Assembly: GCF_024679245.1 (NCBI RefSeq)
Contig: NC_090184.1
Span: 11,359,233-11,423,232 of the forward strand
Reading direction: 5' to 3'
Origin: Pseudorasbora parva
Taxonomy: Eukaryota > Chordata > Actinopteri > Cypriniformes > Gobionidae
Length of the DNA: 64,000 nt
The translations under genes and the position numbers were made by a program. The notes beneath the pieces were generated by a model that searched no databases, had not been told where the DNA came from, and saw only the letters and a program-made list of their open reading frames with translations. Shown here in pieces: positions 44,800 through 57,321 of the stretch (position 1 is its first letter; each line of letters begins with the position of its first letter).

Positions 44800-46080
44800 G
44801 GTGAGGGGAGAATATAAGCATGTTCTTCAGGAATAAATTTCTTCTCTGTTGAACAAGAAGGCGATACGAATAGTCCCACCTGAGCAAAGTCACAGTGGGT
44901 TTAATTCGAGATACTTTCTCGTTCCGAAGAAAGGAACTCAGGCTCTTCGTCCCATATTAGATCTGCGTGCACGGAACAAATACTTAAGAAAGTACAAGTT
45001 CAGAATGCTCACCTATTCTACACTCCTAAAAATAGTGCGTCAGGACATTGGGTTTATGTCGATCGACCTTAAGGACCCATATTTTCACATAAAGATATAC
45101 CCGCCACACAAAATTCCTGAGGTTTGCCTTCCATGGCGTGGCATATGAGTATCTGGTTCTCCCGTTTGGCTTGTTTCTCAGCCCAAAAGTATTTGTAAAA
45201 TGCACAGAAGCAGCTCTGACTCCTCTCAGGGAGAAGGGTTTTCGTCTCGCTAGACGACTGGCTGGTGACAGCTCAGTCAGAGCAGGAAGCGAGAGAACAC
45301 ACAGCCATGCTTCTGGAACACATACAGAGATTGGGCTTAAAATTGAGTGTTTTAATCCCCACGCAGTCTATAACATATCTGGAACTGTCACTGGACTCAG
45401 TGACATTCAAAGCACGACTGTCGAAGGACAGGGTGGTAAAATTTACAGGATGCCTGGCCAAATTTCAGATGGGAAAAAATGTATCTTTCCGCACATGCCT
45501 CAGGCTACTGGGACTGATGGCCTCAGCCCTGATAGTCATTCCCTTAGGCAGATTGTTCATGAGAGAATTTCAACGCTGGGTAGCGTCTCTGAGGCTGGAT
45601 CCACTACGGCACTCCCGGAGGAGAGTGCGAGTGACGTCAGAGGTGGTCTTGGCATTGCGTCAGTGGAGACTCCCGACCTTTCTGGTTCAAGGGGTACCCA
45701 TGGGCGTGGTTCGAGCCAGGAAAGTCATAACAACGGACGCATCGTTGTCAGGTTGGGAGGGCATTCACGAGGGCAGGATAGTGAATGGGAGATTGGGGTC
45801 ATCTGGCCAATCTTCACATAAACTATATGGAAATGCTAGTTTTTCGGACGCTGAAGCTTCCTCTTCTGAGGGGACATCATGTCCTTGTGAGAACAGAGAA
45901 CACTACAGTTGTGGCTTACATAAATCGACAGGGGGTCTCAGATCGCTTCCCTAGCACATGTTAGCACGCAAACTAATTTTATGGGGCAATGCCAATCTTC
46001 TATCCCTGAGAGCATACAGGGTGTTATGAATCAGGAAGCAGATCTGCTGTCCAGGGGCAATCCTCTATACGGGGAGTGGA
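44800..46080 (+). pseudogene. DIRS reverse transcriptase / RNase H, broken
   Basis: RT motifs in shifting frames: NKKAIRIVPPEQSHSGFNSR and LVPKKGTQALRPILDLR (from 44849), SIDLKDPYFHIKIYPPH (about 45060), YLVLPFGLFLSPKVFVKCTE (45138 frame), and LDDWLVTAQ near 45255, where a small deletion removed the residues before the catalytic pair. The RNase H start is ITTDASLSGWE (about 45730). Later RNase H motifs are scattered over frameshifts to about 46080. Comparison with the intact DIRS shows the same order. Not functional. Confidence 0.8.
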
Positions 46081-46480
46081 AATGAAACAAGGAAGTGGTC
46101 GAAACGTCGTTCCCACCAATAGCATTAATATCCCTAACACTCTACAGAGTGAGGGAGGAGGGACTGAAGCTTATATTAATAGCTCTGAGGTGGCAAGGGA
46201 AACATTGGCTGGCAGAGATCATACGTATGCTATACGAAGATCCGTGGTCCTCCTGTTGCACAGAGATCGGCATTCCCCCAGGCAGAGGGGGAGATATTTC
46301 ATTGTCATCCAGAACGCGTGGCCTCAATTTGAGCCCAACCAGCCTGTCTGACAGTGTTATCAGGACCAGACAAAATGCCAAATGCAAAACTCTGCTCTGT
46401 CTACTTAGGTCTCTTTATGTAAGTGGGGCGTGTTTGAATGGTGATGCGCGGCCAAACTCGAAATTCCCTTTCAGTGCTCA

Positions 46481-47018
46481 GTGGCAGTTGTTCTGTCATT
46501 TCTGCAGGATTTGATAGACCAAGGCAAAGTGTTTTCAACCATAAAAGTGTTTCTGGCTGCTATCACAGGTTTTGATAACAAAACTATTGGTAAGCATCCT
46601 CTAGTATGCAGATTCATGAAGGTATTGCCAGTTTCAAAACCGCTTTACCCTTCAGGGGATTAAGGATTAATGCTTGATGCTATTACAATGTCCCCATTTG
46701 AACCATTGGACAAAATTGATTTTAAAATATTGTTGTTCAAGACAGCGCTGCTGTTAGCTTTGGCTTCAGCAAAGTGCATAAGCGAGATTCATGCACTTTC
46801 GGTGCATTTAGTGTGTATGCAATTCATGCCTGGGGCTGTAGGGGTAATTCTGAAACCTAATCCTGCATTTATGCCCAAATAATTAATGCTATCATCTCCC
46901 TTGAGTTGAGAGCTTTCTCACCACCACCTTTTGCTTCATTGGAAGAGCAAAAGTTAAATGCACTATACCCAGTGCACGCTTTACGCATTTACATAGAAAG
47001 AACCAAGCCTGCAGTCTC
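46481..47018 (+). pseudogene. DIRS tyrosine recombinase, N-terminal part
   Basis: Frames read VVLSFLQDLIDQGKVFSTIK, ITMSPFEPLDKIDFKILLFK and ALASAKCISEIHALSV (catalytic Arg position changed to Lys/Cys), then SPPPFASLEEQKLNALYPVH and ALRIYIERTKP, colinear with the recombinase at 13.8-14.8 kb. The second half with H-x-x-R and Tyr is missing. It contains stops at about 46663 and 46880. Confidence 0.75.
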
Positions 47019-47814
47019 CCTCTCATTTACTGAAGCTTTCGGGCCTCGATCGCCCCCCGGTGACCGGTCCCAGTATAGCCGCCCCTCTGTGATTTCTAAT
47101 GGACGCGAGGCAAACTAAATAATAAAATTACAGTTCAAAAATTTCCCCCCAAAGTTAGTTTATGTCACTGAAGGCAGTTATCATCACGATGATTTCATTT
47201 CAGGTGTTCGTTTTAAAAATAAGTTTAGTTTGAGTTAGTTATTTGATGCTATAAAAACGGGGGGTGTGACGTCATGATTGACAGCTGAGACTGACGGCTT
47301 CTCTGAGTGAAGTTGTCACTGAGGCACTAACGGACTTTTTTCGAAATTTTTGGGAGCAGATTAGAGCTTTAGCTTTAATTTATACATTTCCATAACTGTT
47401 TATTTCACACCAACATAATTAATTTTTCTGCATCTGCGAGCGTGTGGGCGGGCTTTTGATATCGCGACTGTACTTCCTGCTCTACTTCCTGCGCTCTACT
47501 GCGCAACTCCGGTCCCGAAATCGCTACTGCGCAGACTCGGTCCCAAGATGTCCGCGCCGTGCAAGGCCGCCTGAAAGCTTCAAATATGGCAAGCGGAAAC
47601 GGATGATGTCGAGTCGTCCATATTTTTTTACGGTCTATGGAAAGAACCAGAGGGTTCAAGGAAAATGATCAGCTGTTCGTGTCTTGGGCAAAACCACGTA
47701 CGGGGACAGTGTCATACTAAACAGCCGTACTAAACAGCGTTTATCTTCATGTTCGGCAACACAAAGGAAAAATATGTAATTTTGTTTATAATGAATATTT
47801 TGAGTTTGTTCCAT
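47019..47814. repeat. Unclassified dispersed repeat
   Basis: It starts abruptly where the DIRS recombinase ends. It has GC-rich ends and an AT-rich middle, with no coding frame. The composition and abrupt junction suggest a transposon fragment. The family is not certain. Confidence 0.35.
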
Positions 47815-48041
47815 GATAATAATATTAATAATAATTCATTACATTTATATAGCGCTTTTCTAGACACCCAAAGCGCTTTACACATAGAAGGGGGAATCTC
47901 CTCAGCCACCACCAATGTGCAGCACCCACCTGGATGATGCGACGGCAGCCATATTGCGCCAGAACGCTCACCACACACCAGCTGATTGGTGGAGAGGAGA
48001 CAGAGTGATGAAGCCAATCAGGATATGGGGATGAGTGACGT
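47815..48041. repeat. SINE/LINE-tail-like dispersed repeat
   Basis: Contains 'catttatatagcgcttttct' and the complementary 'aaagcgctttacacata', a characteristic conserved tail of fish retroposons. It stops at the target duplication of the hAT-like element and does not clearly resume afterwards. Confidence 0.45.
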
Positions 48042-48250
48042 CATAGGCGTCGCTAGGCCCTTTTTAGGGGGGCTTCAGCCCCCCTAAACTTATGCCTCAG
48101 CCCCCCTAAAAAATATGTGATTAAACTTTAAAATATATGAAACTGGTGGCAGGCTTAGCTAGGCTTCGTCCCGTCTTTTAGTCTGTCTGTGTGTTGAGAA
48201 CTTCAATTCGCTGCCGCAGCGGCGCCGAGCAGAGCGCACGTCAGAAGCAG

Positions 48251-48292
<42 letters not shown>

Positions 48293-50083
48293 CTGAGCCT
48301 CATTGGTCTGTTACCGCTCCTCAATGTCAAAATATTTGAGAAAACCAATCAAATCAGAGTAGGCGGGCTTTATGTTCAAACAGAAACTGGCCATGAGCGC
48401 GAATTTTGAGACACCCCTCGCTGCAGCCTGTAGCAAGTAGCACGATGACGTTGCTGGATCAGATCCAATACGTACTGGATGGTGGATCGTTATGGCAACG
48501 TCATTCATACCGATCTCTGGGTTAATATAATGCGTATGCGCTAGTCTTGACATGTATGATCAATTTTGTATATAGATGATGTTCTATTGTGTAGTTGTAT
48601 TACTGATAAATAGTATTATTGATTTTTGAAAAAGTAATTATTGATGAATAAATCATCTTTTCATGTGATGCCTAAATTACATAGTTTCGCTGTACATGCA
48701 TGCAAAACAGTTACAATTTTATATTCTGATCTAGCTGTTGAGTGGAAGGAAAAATGAGTCAAGTAATTGTCTCTGTAATTTTAATCCTCAAGGTACAATG
48801 CAACACGATCTGTAAAGAGCTTAAAATACAGTAGCCTACACATTCAAGGGAAAATGCAAAACGCGTGTCCCGATGAGCATGTTATTAATCATTATTTTTG
48901 CGCGAGCGGTTTGAGTATTTATCTATCCAGCAAAACTCTTCTGTGCATTCAATGATGTCCCCAAAACTCTTCTGCGCATGCGTGTATGACGTCATCCAAT
49001 TGTGAATGAAACCCCCGCGCATGCACGTCCAGTACGCGTTGGATCAGATCCAGTACGTCATCGTGCTTCAGGCTGCAGCGAGGACTTCTTGGGAATTTTA
49101 GGAGCGCAACTCGACAACGAAAGCGGGAGAAATGTAAGCAGTTGAAATAAACATTTATGTTTGACAGCTGCTGCTTTAAGTTAGAAATGTTAAACAATAG
49201 ACAAAAATATTCAGGCAAATGAATAATCATTTGTCTAATTTCGTTATTCTGAGATGAAAATATGCTGTGTGAGTCATAATGTAGGCTAGCCTAGGCCTAA
49301 TTAACGAACAAGAAATATTAACAAAGCCATTTCACCAGATTAGGCATATTGATAATGAATGTGTATATATTGTAAATTAATATAATTCCATTTGTAACCT
49401 TCAGTAAATTAAAAAAAATCTCAGTTTTTTTCAGTATTGGGCATATTAGTAATGAATCAGTTTATATAGTGAATTAATTTAATAAACTTAAACTTTAATA
49501 AACAGTACATTAACATGTCTAAGAAAATTATTCATAAAACATATAAATGTATGTTAATATGTAGGCCTAAACCATATTTTTACTTTCTTCGCTGACGAAA
49601 ATGGAAAAACTAGTCTAGCCTATATCAGTCAAAGCTCAGCGTTGTGAGGGGAAGAGTCAGGGCAAGATAAAAAGAGAGAAAGACAAATAATCTACTGCCC
49701 AATGAAATGGTTTTCAAGCTATTGTTATCTAATTGTTTGGCCTTCAGAACATCTTAAAATGCACATATGTAGATCATAGAATTCAAATTTTCTTGGGGGA
49801 CCATGCCCCTGAACCCCCCTAACATCTGAGATCTTGGTGATTATAAACCTGCCTACATTATTGGGTATGATTAATGCATGTATCCTACAATATGGCCATG
49901 CAATAAGGTATTAATATTAGTTTTATACGTAATAATTAACAGCCAATATCCTATGGGTATGCATGTTTGTAAGCTAGTTAATAGCACAATTTGGACCCCC
50001 AACCAAAGTGTGAATTGTTTTTCCATAGGCTACCCTAAATGGGGGCTAAGCCCCCCTAAAAGAAAATCCTAAAAACGCCCCTG
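48042..50083. mobile_element. Non-autonomous hAT-like element, 2.04 kb
   Basis: The 8-bp duplication AGTGACGT lies at 48034-48041 and 50084-50091. The right end reads ...AACGCCCCTG and the left CATAGGCGT..., imperfect inverted termini of CAGGGGCG type followed by 'aggggggctt' and 'aagccccccta' blocks. No transposase frame is seen. Inside, 48419-48482 and 49028-49082 are inverted copies ('ggatcagatccaa' and surrounding), suggesting a second small element nested within. A (GT)n run lies at 48255-48288. Confidence 0.8.
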
Positions 50084-50250
50084 AGTGACGTCATTGCTGA
50101 TTGACTGGTTGCGCCTGCTCTCTCAGAGGCGTGGACAAGATGGCGACAGAGACACGCTTTTTTCGAGCTTAGAAAGTAACTTTCTTGTACGCCATATAAA
50201 CAAATGTATAGTATTCATTTGTGAGACATAACAAGGAAACAGCAGTTTTA

Positions 50251-50580
50251 CACTGAAAAAAATTATTTTGAAAAAAAGTTACCTGGTTGCCTTAAAATTT
50301 TGAGTTCATTGAAATTAAAATTTTGAGTTAATACAATGACAATTTTTTGAGATTCGACAACCTTTATTAAAATATTATTAAAAGATTTTGTAAGCGTATT
50401 GGGTAATTGTGTGTGTTTTATTTCTGATAACGCGGTGAAACATGCCAAATAGTGCTATTTTCATGATTTATCATTTTTTTATGTGGTTCAGATACAAAAT
50501 ATTTTGAGTTTCTATTTATTACCAGGTTACTTGCTTTTTTAAGTTAAACCAATAAAAAACAACCACATTTTTTTACAGTG
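50251..50580. mobile_element. 330-bp MITE, TA target
   Basis: Left end CACTGAAAAAAATTATTTT, right end ...ATTTTTTTACAGTG, with TA on both sides (50249-50250, 50581-50582). No coding sequence. It probably sits in the 5' region of the adjacent LINE. Confidence 0.75.
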
Positions 50581-50599
50581 TACGCTTTGAGTTTTCTTC

Positions 50600-53500
50600 C
50601 GATTCCTCTGTATTTGATATATTCATCTACACAATGGAAGAGAAAAGACCTGCAAAGAGTAAAGACAAAGCAGTGCGTAAAGGATTCTCCGGATCAGTCA
50701 GCCGTGCACTCATATGCACGGAAAAGTGATAGCAGTATATGTCTCATGCCTCTACCTGATTCTGAGCCCTGTACTCCGGACTCTAAGAGAAGTCGACCTG
50801 ACACACTCAGCGAGGTACAAGATTATCGTCAAGGTATCAGTGGAGAAAATGAATCAGAATACAGCGGTTTTTGATCAAGAGATAAAGCACAATCGAGAAT
50901 GCGTTAATTCTTTGAAGGAGGCTACAGAATTTATCTTTCAAGAATTGAATGATGTAAAGGCGGACATCCCCAACATTAAAACAACTGGAGAAAACAATCA
51001 AAAATGGATCACAGAACTGGAGGACAAACTCAATGAAATGGAAATGTACTAAAGATGGTGGAATTTGAGGCTGTATGGTTTGGCTGAACAGGAAGGCGAG
51101 GATGTTAAAGCCCGGATGGTTGAAATCTGCCGCTCTGTCATCCCAGGAAATGGCGAGACCTATCAGCAGCACATTGATGTTAGCCATAGGGTTGACAGAA
51201 AGAGCGCAGAGAAGATTTGACCAGTTATCATCAGGTTCATTGCCAGGTCAACAAGAGATCTCATTTGGAAGAACGCGAAAGGATCGGAATATTTGAAATC
51301 GAGGAAACGTAAAGAAGGGAAAAGAGCCTTTTATGTGGGGGCTAAAGCAATAATCGATAGAAAAGAAGTTTGAGTGTCGTGAGCAAATTCGAAACGCTAC
51401 AAAAGTTTCTTGTTTTTGTTGTTTTCTGAGATTCATCTTTAAGCTCCTGTATCAGTTTCTTTATGAGAGTGTTGTTTTCTAAGGACAAGAACATTTATTA
51501 TGTCTCAAATTCCTCTTGTAGATTTATTTAAATATACAATATACATACTATTCGTTGATCATTTTTGTTAACGTTGTGTGTAGTGTGATGTTCTTTTTTC
51601 ACCGCTAACTTTTTTTCTGCGTAATGTCATTTTGTTTATATTCGTTTCATTTGAGGGGTATCCGTGACATGATAAAAACAAAAGCTGTTTTTTTTTTATA
51701 TCTTAAGAGATTCAAGGCCGAATTTTTTTATTTTATTTTATTTTTTTTGCAAGAGACTCACGCTTTGGGATCTGACTACAACTTTTGGGAAAATCAATGG
51801 GGAGATGACCTTTGGCTGTCCTATGGAAGCAGTAACTCAGCAGGTGTTGCAATTTTGAGAGGACTGTAATGGAAAAATATTTAAAAGTAATGTACACTTA
51901 ACTTGAAGATGGATAACTTTGGTTGTAGAGAAAGATGACAATAATGTTATTTTAGGAAACATTTATGGTTATAACACCAAAACTGACACTTTGTTGCAGA
52001 GTTTTGAGGAGGAGATTTCAGAAATATTGTTAACATTTTATAATGCTAATTTGGTTTTGGAGACTGGAACACCATTAGTGATCCCTTATTGGATTGTACC
52101 TCCAAGGCAGGTTAAACAGTATATTTTTTCTCACATTAGCGATTTATGTTTGCATTTTAATTGTCATGATGAATGGAGAAATAGGAATCCTGGTAAAGTT
52201 GAGTTTACGTGAAGTAATACGGATGGTTCCAAACAATCCAGAATTGGATTTTGGTTACTCTCTAAAGCACAAAAAGTTAATGAAATTGATATAATACCTT
52301 CAATTCTAACTGACCATAAAATGGTCCATGTTTCTTTTAGTTTTGACATTTTGGCTGGAAAAAGATATGCGCTCAGTTATTGGGAGTTAAACAACTCTCT
52401 ACTTGGATATGAACAATTTCAAAAGGTAGTAAAAGATATTAAAGGATTCATAAAATAAGGCAAATGCTACTAAAATGTATGGGAAACACTGGGAATTTAT
52501 GAAATATTCTAGAAGAAGAAGAAGAAGAAGGGTGCTTTACATTGCACAATTACAGTACATTCAGACAACTACATATACATCTATATATAAAGTGCACAAA
52601 GTGCATTATCTGAAATGCTTGTTGAATAGATATGTTTTTAACTGGGACTAAGAAAGTCTGCTATTAGTTTTGGTAAAGAAATGGCCAGGGCCAGAAGGGT
52701 CAAGGAGGACTCCATCATTAAACATATTACTCTTATTTATGAAAAACATAATTTGGTGCAAACAGATAAAGATATATTAGTTAAATTACAATCAGAATTG
52801 GATCAAATATTGGAGAACAAAGCTAAAGGAGCATTTGTGAGGTCAAGATGCTAATGGTTGGAAGAAAGAGAAAAGAACTCAAAATATTTTTTAATCTCGA
52901 AAAGAGAAATATTGAGTTGTCATTTTTAAAAAGACTTATAATTGATGCTAAAGTTTCGACAGACTTAAATGAGATCTCCCAGTTTGTAGCAAGTTTTTAT
53001 AAACAATTATACACAAAAGATGAAGGTGGTACAAAGACTTTTTTGGACAATATTAAAACAAGTTCTACAGACTCAAAAAAGTGAGATAAAGAGTCAAAAA
53101 AAAAAAATTGTGATCGGGAAATAACATTAGATGAAATTCAGAAAAATATTGCTAAACTAAAAAAAAAAAAAAAAAATCACCGGGTAATGACGGTTTAACC
53201 GCCGAATTTTTTAAACCCTTTTGGGAAGATCTCTCCGTGTTCCTTTTACATGTGTTTCAGGAAATACTGGAAACTGAGAAAATGTTGTCTACAATGAATC
53301 AGTGTTTAATAACCCTTATCCCAAAGTCAGGTAAAGATTCACTTAGTATTGAAAATTGGAGGCCCATATCACTGATTAATAATGATGCTAAATTGCTCTC
53401 GGCTATATTTGTAGAAAGGCTGAAACTTTGTTTGAATAAAATTATTGATGTTTGCCAATCTGGTTTTACGTGTGGCAGATATATTGGAAATAATATTTGT

Positions 53501-54231
53501 TTAGTATTGGACCTAATTGATTATAATTTCTTAATTCAGGATGAAAGTTACATATTATTCATTGATTATTATAAAGCCTTTGTCTCTGTCGACCATGACT
53601 TTTTGATGGACACTCTTGATTTTTTTAGCTTTGGTAATACATTTATTAGAGATATTCATACAATGTATAGCGATTGAAATACTTCTATTAAACTACCTTT
53701 TGGAACAACTCCCAGATTTAATATTTCTAGAGGTGTAAAACATGGAGACCCTTTCTTATTTCTATTAATCATGCAAGTGTTGTGTCTCCATGTTAAAATA
53801 GCCCATTTCAGATATTTGTTTATTGGACAAAGAAATAAAATGTTCACAGCTTGCAGATGACACAACCATATTTTTGAGAAGTGACAAAGAAATAGGTGCA
53901 GCACTCAAATGTTTAGATATGTTTTCATCAGTATCTGGCTTAATTATAAATTATAAATAATAAATGTGAACTATTCTCTTTGACAGATATACCTGATGGT
54001 TTGGTGGAATTGTGTGGTATACCAGTTAAAAACCAGGTCTCTTATTTGGGGGTCAAAATATGCAAAAATCAAAAAGAAAGAATTGACTTAAATTATCTTC
54101 CAATAATTGATAATGTACAAAAGAAATTGAATGCCCGGTTAATTAGAGATTTGTCTTTGGCTGGTAGAATATTGTTATCAAAGGCAGAAGGGTTGTCAAG
54201 ATTAGTTTATATAGCAATGGTTTTAGGTATT
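50600..54231 (+). pseudogene. Tx1/L1-like LINE, ORF1 and ORF2 ruins
   Basis: ORF1 parts at 50634-51372: VKADIPNIKTTGENNQKWITE (coiled coil), RLYGLAEQEGEDVK, HIDVSHRVDRKSAEKI and FYVGAKAIIDRKEV (RRM/CTD of L1 ORF1p). ORF2 endonuclease near 51750: QETHALGSDYNFWENQWGDD. RT from 53180: GNDGLTAEFFKPFWEDL, LIPKSGKD, NWRPISLINNDAKLLSAI, CQSGFTCGRYIGNNICLVLD and YILFIDYYKAFVSVDH, with a degenerate ADDTT near 53855. Tx1-type L1 by these motifs. Many stops, A-runs and a (GAA)n at about 52515. Confidence 0.75.
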
Positions 54232-54258
54232 TATCATCTTATCATGGTTGTATCTCTA

Positions 54259-55445
54259 CAGGGAGTGCAGAATTATTAGGCAAGTTGTATTTTTGAGGAT
54301 TAATTTTATTATTGAACAACAACCATGTTCTCAATGAACACAAAAAACTCATTAATATCAAAGCTGAATATTTTTGGAAGTTTTAGTTTTTAGTTTTAGC
54401 TATTTTAGGGGGATATCTGTGTGTGCAGGTGACCATTACTGTGCATAATTATTAGGCAACTTAACAAAAAACAAATTTATACCCATTTCAATTTTTTCAA
54501 TATTTATTTTTACCAGTGAAACCAATATAACATCTCAACATTCACAAATATACATTTCTGACATTCAAAAACCAAACAAAATCAGTGACCAATATAGACA
54601 CCTTTCTTTGCAAGGACACTCAAAAGCCTGCCATCCATGGATTCTGTCAGTGTTTTGATCTGTTCACCATCAACATTGCGTGCAGCAGCAACCACAGCCT
54701 CCCAGACACTGTTCAGAGAGGTGTACTGTTTTCCCTCCTTGTAAATCGCACATTTGATGATGGACCACAGGTTCTCAATGGGGTTCAGATCAGGTGAAAA
54801 AGGAGGCCATATCATTAGATTTTCTTCTTTTATACCCTTTCTAGCCAGCCACGCTGTGGAGTTCTGGGACGCATGTGATGGAGCATTGTCCTGCATGAAA
54901 ATCATGTTTTTCTTGAAGGATGCAGACTTCTTCCTGTACCACTGCTTGAAGAAGGTGTCTTCCAGAAACTGGCAGTAGGACTGGGAGTTGAGCTTGACTC
55001 CATCCTTAACCCGAAAAGGCCCCATAAGCTCATCTTTGATGATACCAGCCCAAACCAGTACTCCACCTCCACCTTGCTGGCGTCTGAGTCGGACTGGAGC
55101 TCTCTGCCCTTTACCAATCCAGCCACGGGCCCATCCATCTGGCCCATTTAAGACTGCTGCATCCCTCTGCAATATATCTCACTATTTTTGACTTTTCTGA
55201 GCCTGTCAAGTTCTTCTTTTGACCCATTTTGCCAAAGGAAAGGAAGTTGCCTAATAATTATGCACACCTGATATAGGGTATTGATGTCATTAGACCATAC
55301 CCCTTCTCATTACAGAGATGCACATCACCTAATATGCTTAATTGGTAGTAGGCTTTCCAGCCTATACAGCTTGGAGTAAGACAACATGCATAACAAGGAT
55401 GATGTGGTCAAAATACTCATTTGCCTAATAATTCTGCACTCCCTG
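54259..55445 (-). mobile_element. Tc1/mariner DD37E element, internally deleted
   Basis: 1187 bp between TA at 54257-54258 and 55446-55447. Termini are CAGGGAGTGCAGAATTATTA, inverted at the other end, with inner repeats of 'ataattattaggcaa'. It carries a truncated transposase. Confidence 0.92.
54582..55227 (-). pseudogene. DD37E transposase, lacks DNA-binding domain and first Asp
   Basis: The ATG at 55227 gives MGQKKNLTGSEKSKIVRYIA, the N-terminal start, but within 30 codons the sequence jumps (with frame change) to NGPDGWARGWIGKGQRAP, deep in the catalytic domain. The helix-turn-helix modules and the first catalytic Asp region are therefore deleted. The second D is in MQDNAPSHAS and the E in [11 protein letters not shown], separated by 37 residues, the DD37E spacing. 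The last 180 or so residues are open (54582-55172). The copy must depend on another source of transposase. Confidence 0.85.
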
Positions 55446-55860
55446 TATTAGTGTAACTCGTCTTAGTGCTGCATTTTATACTATCGATCACAACATTCTT
55501 TTGAATAGATATGAAAATTATGTTGGCATTAGTGGAATTACATTGGCATGGTTTAAATCGTACTTATCTGATCGTTATCAGTTTGTAGCAGTAAATGAAG
55601 AGATGTCACACTGATCACAAGTTCAGCATTGAATACCGCAAGGCTCAGTGTTAGGACCGTTGATTTTCACCCCGTATATGCTACCACTGGGAGATATCAC
55701 TAGGAAGCATGCCGTTAGTTTTCTTTGTTATACTGACGATACTCAGCTCTATATTTCTTCACACCCTGACGAAATTTACCAATTCACAAGATTAACTGAA
55801 TGCATAGCTGATATAAAAAATTGGATGAATAGTAATTTCCTGCAACTTTTAATTCTAAAA

Positions 55861-57238
55861 TTTGAGTTACAATTCTTATCACCTGACATCTGTGATTTCA
55901 TTTACACAGGTGTGTGTGTATCTGTGTTTTCTATACATGGGCTTTACATATGGTAATGTGCTGTGTTTGGAAAGATCACGTATGTCTTTAAATTAATTAT
56001 TTACTGATTTACTTAAAATGTATTAAAAGTTTTTAAAATATTTTTTTTTATATATAAAAGTGGCTGTTTATAATGAACTTCCATAAAATTGCATTCGTCA
56101 AGGCATTGACGCCACCTACAAAATTTTGATTATGTGTCATTCACGCTACGTTTCATGTATGAGTATGAAAATTCGGTAGACGCATTCAACAGCCCAATAC
56201 CTACAAAAAAGACCATGTGCGCCAAATCTGAAAAACCAACAGGAAGTGAGATATTTTGAATTTTCTTTGGTAAATTGGTGCCGTTTTTGCCATTGCCAGA
56301 CGTTGCACTTTAACAAACTCCTTCTAGAGATTTAATCATATCAACATCATATATGCACAGTCTAATATAAAGGCCTTTGTGACATTAAATTGTGAAGATC
56401 TTTAGTTTTCACTGAAGGATGTGAAGGGCGGCCTCACAAATGTTCATGTTTCAGCATGGAATTTGTTGTAACTCAGGCATACTATGTCCAATCTGCCCCA
56501 AACTTCACCTGTTTGATAAGAGTCCTGTCCTGACATCTACTTGCCAAAATTCAGTCAAAGTTATAGCACCACCAACTGGCAGCAGGATGTGTCACTTTTT
56601 GAAAATGTTTTGAATCACTGTTGATTCAAAAAAGCCAAAAAAGATTTAATATCTCGAACGGTTTGGCCATGGCGAGGAGACAAATTTATGGCGAGTAAGG
56701 GGAAACAGGAAGTGTGTTATATCTTCTGCATACATTGACTGATTTTGATGAAACTTCAGCTGTGTGTTCATTGTAAGAGGCCGATAACATGTATTCGACT
56801 TTTCTAGAAAACTTGCCCTTTAGCAGTCACCTTAATACTTATCATTTTCATCTTCTACTGCCAGCTATTCCACAGAGAATTATCCCAGTTCTGACACCAC
56901 TTGTTGTAAGGAGGTCTTGACAGTGGTTAGGCAGGCAGCAAGAAAAGCAAAAACTCTCTTGAATTGGGCTTTATTTTCTGGTAAGGCATGCTCTAAAAAA
57001 ATGGTTTAACATTGTCAACTGACATAGAATTAAAAAAAAAAAATAATAATAATAATAATAGTTACTACATAACAAATAAAAGCAAAACATTGGCTTTAGG
57101 GCTCATATGTTCACCAAACATCTCTTTATAGTTGAGGTTCCTCTCCCACATTCAAAAAAGGCCTATCAATGACAACCCTCAGTCAATGACAATTTGGATA
57201 TTTTAACTATTTATGAACTATATATGAACTATTTTAAA

Positions 57239-57240
<2 letters not shown>
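55861..57240. repeat. Dispersed repeat region, no gene
   Basis: Contains 'gttatagcaccaccaactggc' near 56572, similar to 'attatagcgccaccaagtgg' near 63612, so part of it belongs to the same dispersed repeat family as the window's right end. There is an (AAT)n run at about 57043-57060. No coding frame is seen. Confidence 0.45.

Positions 57241-57318
<78 letters not shown>
57241..57318. repeat. (TA)n microsatellite, left of Tc1 copy 2
   Basis: Pure (TA)n that provided the TA insertion target. Confidence 0.97.

Positions 57319-57321
<3 letters not shown>

Larger units (their letters stand above)
40863..47018 (+). mobile_element. Old DIRS element, plus strand, fragmented
   Basis: Plus-strand order is gag-like (40863-44270), RT/RNase H (about 44800-46080), and recombinase N-terminal part (46480-47018), the same order as the intact DIRS at 13.4-18.7 kb but in the opposite orientation. 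It is interrupted by a Tc1/mariner element and a probable LTR. The recombinase stops before its H-x-x-R and Tyr motifs, so the 3' end is lost. Terminal repeats were not found. Confidence 0.8.
54232..55860 (+). pseudogene. L2 RT fragment split by DD37E element
   Basis: Positions 54232-54258 and 55448-55850 match the L2 RT at about 36893-37325: the insertion point falls within the 'ggttgtatctctattagtg' equivalent. Readable motifs include TLAWFKSYLSDRYQF-like and a readable YTDDTQLYISS where the L2 has YADD. Stops and frameshifts are present. Similarity ends near 55850. Confidence 0.8.
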
